The translations under genes were made by a program, and so were the position numbers. From Lysobacter sp. HDW10 (GTDB lineage: Bacteria; Pseudomonadota; Gammaproteobacteria; Xanthomonadales; Xanthomonadaceae): a stretch of DNA of 64,000 bases. Under the pieces are notes generated by a model. It searched no databases, was not told where the DNA came from, and saw nothing but the letters and a program-made list of their open reading frames with translations. Shown here piece after piece: positions 57,527 through 64,000 of the stretch (the first letter of the stretch is position 1; each line of letters starts with the position of its first letter). The stretch covers positions 2,038,885-2,102,884 of the forward strand of contig NZ_CP049864.1 in assembly GCF_011300685.1 (NCBI RefSeq), read 5' to 3'.

Positions 57527-58561
57527 TCACGCCTTGCGCATAGGGTCGATCACTTCGCCGAGTGCATGCAACACGGTGGTGGCGTAGCTGCCAGGATCGA
57601 GTGCGAATTGCAGGGTGAGCGTGGTGCCTTCTTGCGTCGCATGCAGATCACGGACGCGCAAGCGCAAACTTCTCCGTTCTTGCTTCATGCCTGCCGCTTC
57701 TAGCCCTGTGCGCAGTGCGTCATTGTCGGTCGACATCAACACCTCAGTTTCCAAAGATTGGGCGTCGGCTTGCGTGCGCAAGTCGCCACGCCCCCAGAGT
57801 GGGCCTGTTGGATGAATATCGCCAGATTCAAGGCGTGCATGGATACTTTCGTCGTCTTCGACGGGACCAAAAATACTTTGAGAGCCGTCCAACATGAAGA
57901 CATCGCCCGCGAGCGCTGCGCGCCACGTACCGGCTTCGACACGTTGCGCAAGGACTTGGTTGAACATGTCGGAACGTGCGGCAGAGAGCAATAGACTGCG
58001 TGTTTCGCGGGCTACGCGCTTGCCCGCAAACATGTCGCGCGCCTGCGCAACATTGTCACCGAAACGACCGAATCGTTGTTCACCGTAGTAGTTCGGCACA
58101 CCATGCTGCGCGATGTCTGACACGCGCGCTCGGATCGCCTCCGGATCACCCGCCACGTCACGCAGCACCAAGGTAAATCGATTGCCTTTCAACGCACCGG
58201 TCGACAACTTGCGGTTGTGCCAAACGGCTTCGATCACTTCAATGGCATCGGTATTGAGCGTGGCTATGTCAGGTGACTTGCGCTTCGGCAACCACACGGT
58301 GAGACGCTGTGTCGTAACCGCATGTTTGTCTTTCAAGCCCGCGTAGCCAATCGCGCTCGTGGGAACGCCGGCCCACGTCGCCACGTGTTCGATCAATGCG
58401 TGTGTGCTGAGGCCGCGCTTACGCAGCGTGAGCAGCAAATGTTCGCCGCTACCGAATGCATCGAATGACGACACTTCCTCAACGATGAAATCATCCAACT
58501 CGTTTCGGATCGATGCCTGCGTAATCACAGGCGCTGCGCTTCGGGGCAATACCTCAGGCAC
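57527..58561 (-). CDS. truD: tRNA pseudouridine(13) synthase
   Basis: The catalytic Asp is in [15 protein letters not shown] near residue 75, with [20 protein letters not shown] and [14 protein letters not shown], all typical of TruD. The enzyme makes pseudouridine 13 in tRNA-Glu. I chose GTG 58561 (344 residues), which overlaps the ispF stop by eight bases (GTGCCTGA); the open frame extends to 58684 inside ispF, and TTG 58549 is another option. The usual ispF-truD order is kept. Confidence 0.92.
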   Translation of the reverse strand: MPEVLPRSAAPVITQASIRNELDDFIVEEVSSFDAFGSGEHLLLTLRKRGLSTHALIEHVATWAGVPTSAIGYAGLKDKHAVTTQRLTVWLPKRKSPDIATLNTDAIEVIEAVWHNRKLSTGALKGNRFTLVLRDVAGDPEAIRARVSDIAQHGVPNYYGEQRFGRFGDNVAQARDMFAGKRVARETRSLLLSAARSDMFNQVLAQRVEAGTWRAALAGDVFMLDGSQSIFGPVEDDESIHARLESGDIHPTGPLWGRGDLRTQADAQSLETEVLMSTDNDALRTGLEAAGMKQERRSLRLRVRDLHATQEGTTLTLQFALDPGSYATTVLHALGEVIDPMRKA

Positions 58562-59042
58562 GGCGAACCAAGAGACAGCCCGCTTGTGCCGCAATGCCTT
58601 CTTTGCGCCCGGTGAAGCCGAGCTTTTCAGTGGTCGTCGCTTTGACGCTGACGTCTTCGATGTCGGCCTGCAAACCCGCTGCAATCGAGGTTCGAATCGC
58701 CAAAAGATGCGGCGAGACTTTCGGTTGTTCGCAAATGACCGTGATATCGCAATTGCCTAAACGCCAACCGCGTTCGTGCATCAGCGCGTGTGCATGTTTC
58801 AAGAAATCCATGCTGTTGGCGTCTTTCCAGCGCATGTCTGACGGCGGGAAGTGCACACCGATATCGCCCATCGCCAACGCGCCAAAAATCGCGTCACACA
58901 ATGCATGCAGCACCACATCACCGTCACTATGTGCTTCAACGCCCGCGCTGTGTTCAATTCGTACGCCGCCGAGCATGACGTGGTTACCTTCCGTGAACGC
59001 GTGCACGTCAAAACCGCTGCCAATGCGAATATCGGTACTCAT
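58554..59042 (-). CDS. ispF: 2-C-methyl-D-erythritol 2,4-cyclodiphosphate synthase
   Basis: The ATG at 59042 ([16 protein letters not shown], 162 residues) overlaps ispD by four bases. Metal-binding DVH, the motif [13 protein letters not shown] and the C-terminal [14 protein letters not shown] are complete. It forms the cyclic diphosphate of the MEP isoprenoid pathway. IspD directly upstream catalyses an earlier step. Confidence 0.97.
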   Translation of the reverse strand: MSTDIRIGSGFDVHAFTEGNHVMLGGVRIEHSAGVEAHSDGDVVLHALCDAIFGALAMGDIGVHFPPSDMRWKDANSMDFLKHAHALMHERGWRLGNCDITVICEQPKVSPHLLAIRTSIAAGLQADIEDVSVKATTTEKLGFTGRKEGIAAQAGCLLVRRA

Positions 59043-59740
59043 GATCGGATTGACCTCTTTGCCAACTGCGCTTCGAACCACGCCAGATCGGGTTGCGTTG
59101 TGATTTTCAAATTGTCCGCGCGCCCTGCCACCAGCTTGGGGTGGTGACCCGCCAACTCCATGGCCATCGATTCGTCAGTGATTTCAACACCGGCGTCAAA
59201 CGCGCTTTGGAGTGCAGCCATCAAGGGGCCTTTTGCAAAGCATTGCGGCGTCATCGCGCGCCAGTACTGTGCTCTAGGCACTGTCTGCTCGACTTCCATC
59301 GCTCCATTGGATTGCTTCAAAGTGTCACTGACGGATGCAGCCAGAAGCGCACCCGAAGGCGCCTTGTTCGCTGCATCGAGCAACGCTGAAATGTCTGAGA
59401 CCTGCACGTTGGGGCGTGCCGCATCGTGAACCAACACGAGCGCCGACGCATCAAGCGTGTCTGGCAATGCATGTAAGCCGTTCAACACCGAGTGCGCGCG
59501 CGATGCGCCGCCGACGCAGCGAATAATTGGCTTTTCAAACACCGTCTCGGGCAACTCGGGGCACGCGTCTTCGGCAAGGATCACCACCAAGCCTTCGACA
59601 GACGCGTGCACGGCAAGCGCCTCGAGGGTATGCATCAGAATCGACTTGCCTTCAATCTCAACAAACTGCTTGGCAATGGGCCCGCCGAAGCGTTGGCCGC
59701 TGCCAGCGGCCGGTACCACGCACCAGGTCGCGGTACTCAA
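59039..59740 (-). CDS. ispD: 2-C-methyl-D-erythritol 4-phosphate cytidylyltransferase
   Basis: This 233-residue protein has the nucleotidyltransferase start [34 protein letters not shown] and [11 protein letters not shown]. It couples MEP to CTP in isoprenoid synthesis. It overlaps ftsB upstream and ispF downstream by four bases each. Confidence 0.96.
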   Translation of the reverse strand: MSTATWCVVPAAGSGQRFGGPIAKQFVEIEGKSILMHTLEALAVHASVEGLVVILAEDACPELPETVFEKPIIRCVGGASRAHSVLNGLHALPDTLDASALVLVHDAARPNVQVSDISALLDAANKAPSGALLAASVSDTLKQSNGAMEVEQTVPRAQYWRAMTPQCFAKGPLMAALQSAFDAGVEITDESMAMELAGHHPKLVAGRADNLKITTQPDLAWFEAQLAKRSIRS

Positions 59741-60090
59741 GGGGCCTCGTCCGCTGCCGCCGTTGGTGCAGGCGGTGGTGCATCGGCGGCGGGCGCGGGT
59801 TTGTCATTGATCACGCGATAGAAGGTTTCACCCGGCTTGATCATGCCGAGCTCGTCGCGCGCACGTTCCTCAACCGCAGCACCGCCAGAAGCCGGATCGG
59901 TGAGATCTTTGACTTCGGCGGCGAGTGCATCGTTGCGTTGCTTGCGCGCTTCGTTGTCTTTTTCTTGCGCGACGACTTTAGCCTTCAACTCGGCGACGTC
60001 CTGTCGCCCACCCGTGCCGAACCACCACCGGTATTGCAGAAGTATGAGCAGCAATACCAGCAGCAATGTCGCGATACGGACAGCCTTCAT
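59737..60090 (-). CDS. ftsB: Cell division protein FtsB
   Basis: The 117-residue protein has one N-terminal membrane helix (ATLLLVLLLILLQYRWWFG), a coiled coil near 30-65 and the family pattern ERARDELGMIKPGETFYRVI. FtsB joins FtsL and FtsQ in the divisome. The Ala/Pro-rich C terminus is not conserved. It lies nine bases behind eno, the usual order. Confidence 0.94.
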   Translation of the reverse strand: MKAVRIATLLLVLLLILLQYRWWFGTGGRQDVAELKAKVVAQEKDNEARKQRNDALAAEVKDLTDPASGGAAVEERARDELGMIKPGETFYRVINDKPAPAADAPPPAPTAAADEAP

Positions 60091-60099
60091 GTAGTCGGA

Positions 60100-61434
<1,335 letters not shown>

Positions 61435-62259
61435 TTACAGCGCACGACCATCGCGTTTGACTGCTTCGTCAATGGTCATCAGCGTTTCCAGCAAGCGCTT
61501 CATTTCGCCGAGCGGCCATGCATTCGGGCCATCCGACAAGGCTTTGGACGGATCCGGATGGGTTTCCATAAAGATGCCCGCAATGCCCACGGCCATGGCC
61601 GCACGTGACAGCACCGGCACGAACTCGCGCTGGCCGCCACTGCTATTGCCCTGCCCGCCCGGCAACTGCACCGAGTGCGTGGCGTCGAACACGACCGGAC
61701 ACCCTGTATCGCGCATCACGGCCAATGAACGCATGTCACTGACCAAGTTGTTATACCCGAAGCTCGCACCGCGCTCGCAGACCATGATGTCTTGATTGCC
61801 GGTCGACTTGGCCTTCTCGACCACCGGTTTCATGTCCCACGGCGAGAGGAACTGGCCTTTCTTGATGTTGACGGGCTTGCCCACCGCACACACTTTGGTG
61901 ATGAAATCGGTTTGGCGTACCAAGAAGGCCGGCGTTTGTAGCACGTCGACCACCGAGGCCACTTCGTCCATCGGCGTGTATTCGTGCACGTCGGTCAGCA
62001 AAGGCACATTGAGCTGACGTTTCACTTCAGCGAGTACACGCAAGCCTTCTTCCATGCCCGGGCCGCGAAAACTGTTCACGGAGGTTCGGTTCGCTTTGTC
62101 GAAGCTGGATTTGAAGATGAAAGGAATCCCCAAGCTTTGGGTGATTTCTTTCAAAGTGCCTGCGGTATCGACCTGCAATTGTTCGGATTCGACAACACAC
62201 GGGCCCGCAATGAGAAAAAACGGCTTGTCCAGCCCAACTTCAAAACCGCAAAGATTCAT
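61435..62259 (-). CDS. kdsA: 3-deoxy-8-phosphooctulonate synthase
   Basis: The 274-residue protein has [34 protein letters not shown] and [12 protein letters not shown], the KDO8P synthase signatures. It condenses phosphoenolpyruvate with arabinose 5-phosphate to start KDO synthesis, supplying KdsB at 3750-4523. It lies between pyrG and eno. Confidence 0.97.
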   Translation of the reverse strand: MNLCGFEVGLDKPFFLIAGPCVVESEQLQVDTAGTLKEITQSLGIPFIFKSSFDKANRTSVNSFRGPGMEEGLRVLAEVKRQLNVPLLTDVHEYTPMDEVASVVDVLQTPAFLVRQTDFITKVCAVGKPVNIKKGQFLSPWDMKPVVEKAKSTGNQDIMVCERGASFGYNNLVSDMRSLAVMRDTGCPVVFDATHSVQLPGGQGNSSGGQREFVPVLSRAAMAVGIAGIFMETHPDPSKALSDGPNAWPLGEMKRLLETLMTIDEAVKRDGRAL

Positions 62260-62288
62260 TCAAATATCCTTTTCGCGAGCTGCAGCGA

Positions 62289-63998
<1,710 letters not shown>

Positions 63999-64000
63999 CG

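Overview
The window looks like the chromosome of a gammaproteobacterium of the Xanthomonadaceae/Lysobacteraceae. Pointers are the kdsB-lpxK-msbA-exbD-exbB-comEC-lolD-lolC block read next to the sdh operon, a surE-pcm-yqaA-nlpD block with no rpoS after nlpD, a fused E1-alpha/beta 2-oxoacid dehydrogenase, a lipoprotein M3 peptidase, and two proteins whose tails resemble the XVIPCD secretion domain of Xanthomonadales-type IV effectors. Species was not determined. Almost everything is conserved housekeeping, packed tightly with many ATGA overlaps. No prophage, insertion sequence, integron or CRISPR array was seen, and no stretch over 300 bases lacks a gene. Layout: (1) 1-1250: end of a Cu+ P-type ATPase overlapping a cueR regulator, then a reverse-strand tRNA cluster Gly-Cys-Leu with a near-consensus promoter and two intrinsic terminators. 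(2) 1286-12690, reverse: phospholipid synthesis, UvrC repair, lipid A/KDO supply and export (kdsB, lpxK, msbA), ExbBD energy transduction, ComEC DNA uptake and LolCD lipoprotein release. (3) 12714-16992, reverse: succinate dehydrogenase with assembly factors at both ends, including a 56-residue DUF1674/SDHAF4-like protein in front of sdhC. (4) 17018-29580: ygfZ, a DUF2235 lipase-like putative effector, fused E1, a GNAT enzyme, glutaryl-CoA dehydrogenase, two glycine-zipper envelope proteins, TatD, TcdA, a membrane-anchored c-type cytochrome, a cold-shock gene with an SD-sequestering hairpin, DUF456 and MscS proteins. (5) 29588-42060: fumarase, an ABC exporter followed by a REPIN-like palindrome, ferredoxin reductase, glutathione peroxidase, CBS protein, M3 peptidase, fluoride channel, a second putative effector (lysozyme-like), tRNA-Thr and an M1 aminopeptidase. 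(6) 42140-53272, reverse: purA, hflC, hflK, hflX, hfq, miaA, putP, folP, ftsH, rlmE. (7) 53309-63974: yhbY and an Mth938-like gene forward, then nlpD, yqaA, pcm, surE, an Smr gene (forward), and truD, ispF, ispD, ftsB, eno, kdsA, pyrG. The central and envelope genes fit together as energy metabolism (sdh, fumarase, enolase, E1), envelope building (KDO, lipid A, Lol, NlpD/FtsB) and RNA/protein quality control (Hfq, FtsH-HflKC, MiaA, RlmE, TruD). The least ordinary items are the two putative interbacterial effectors, neither with a visible immunity gene beside it, the flanking SDH assembly factors, the cspA leader hairpin and the REPIN-like element.
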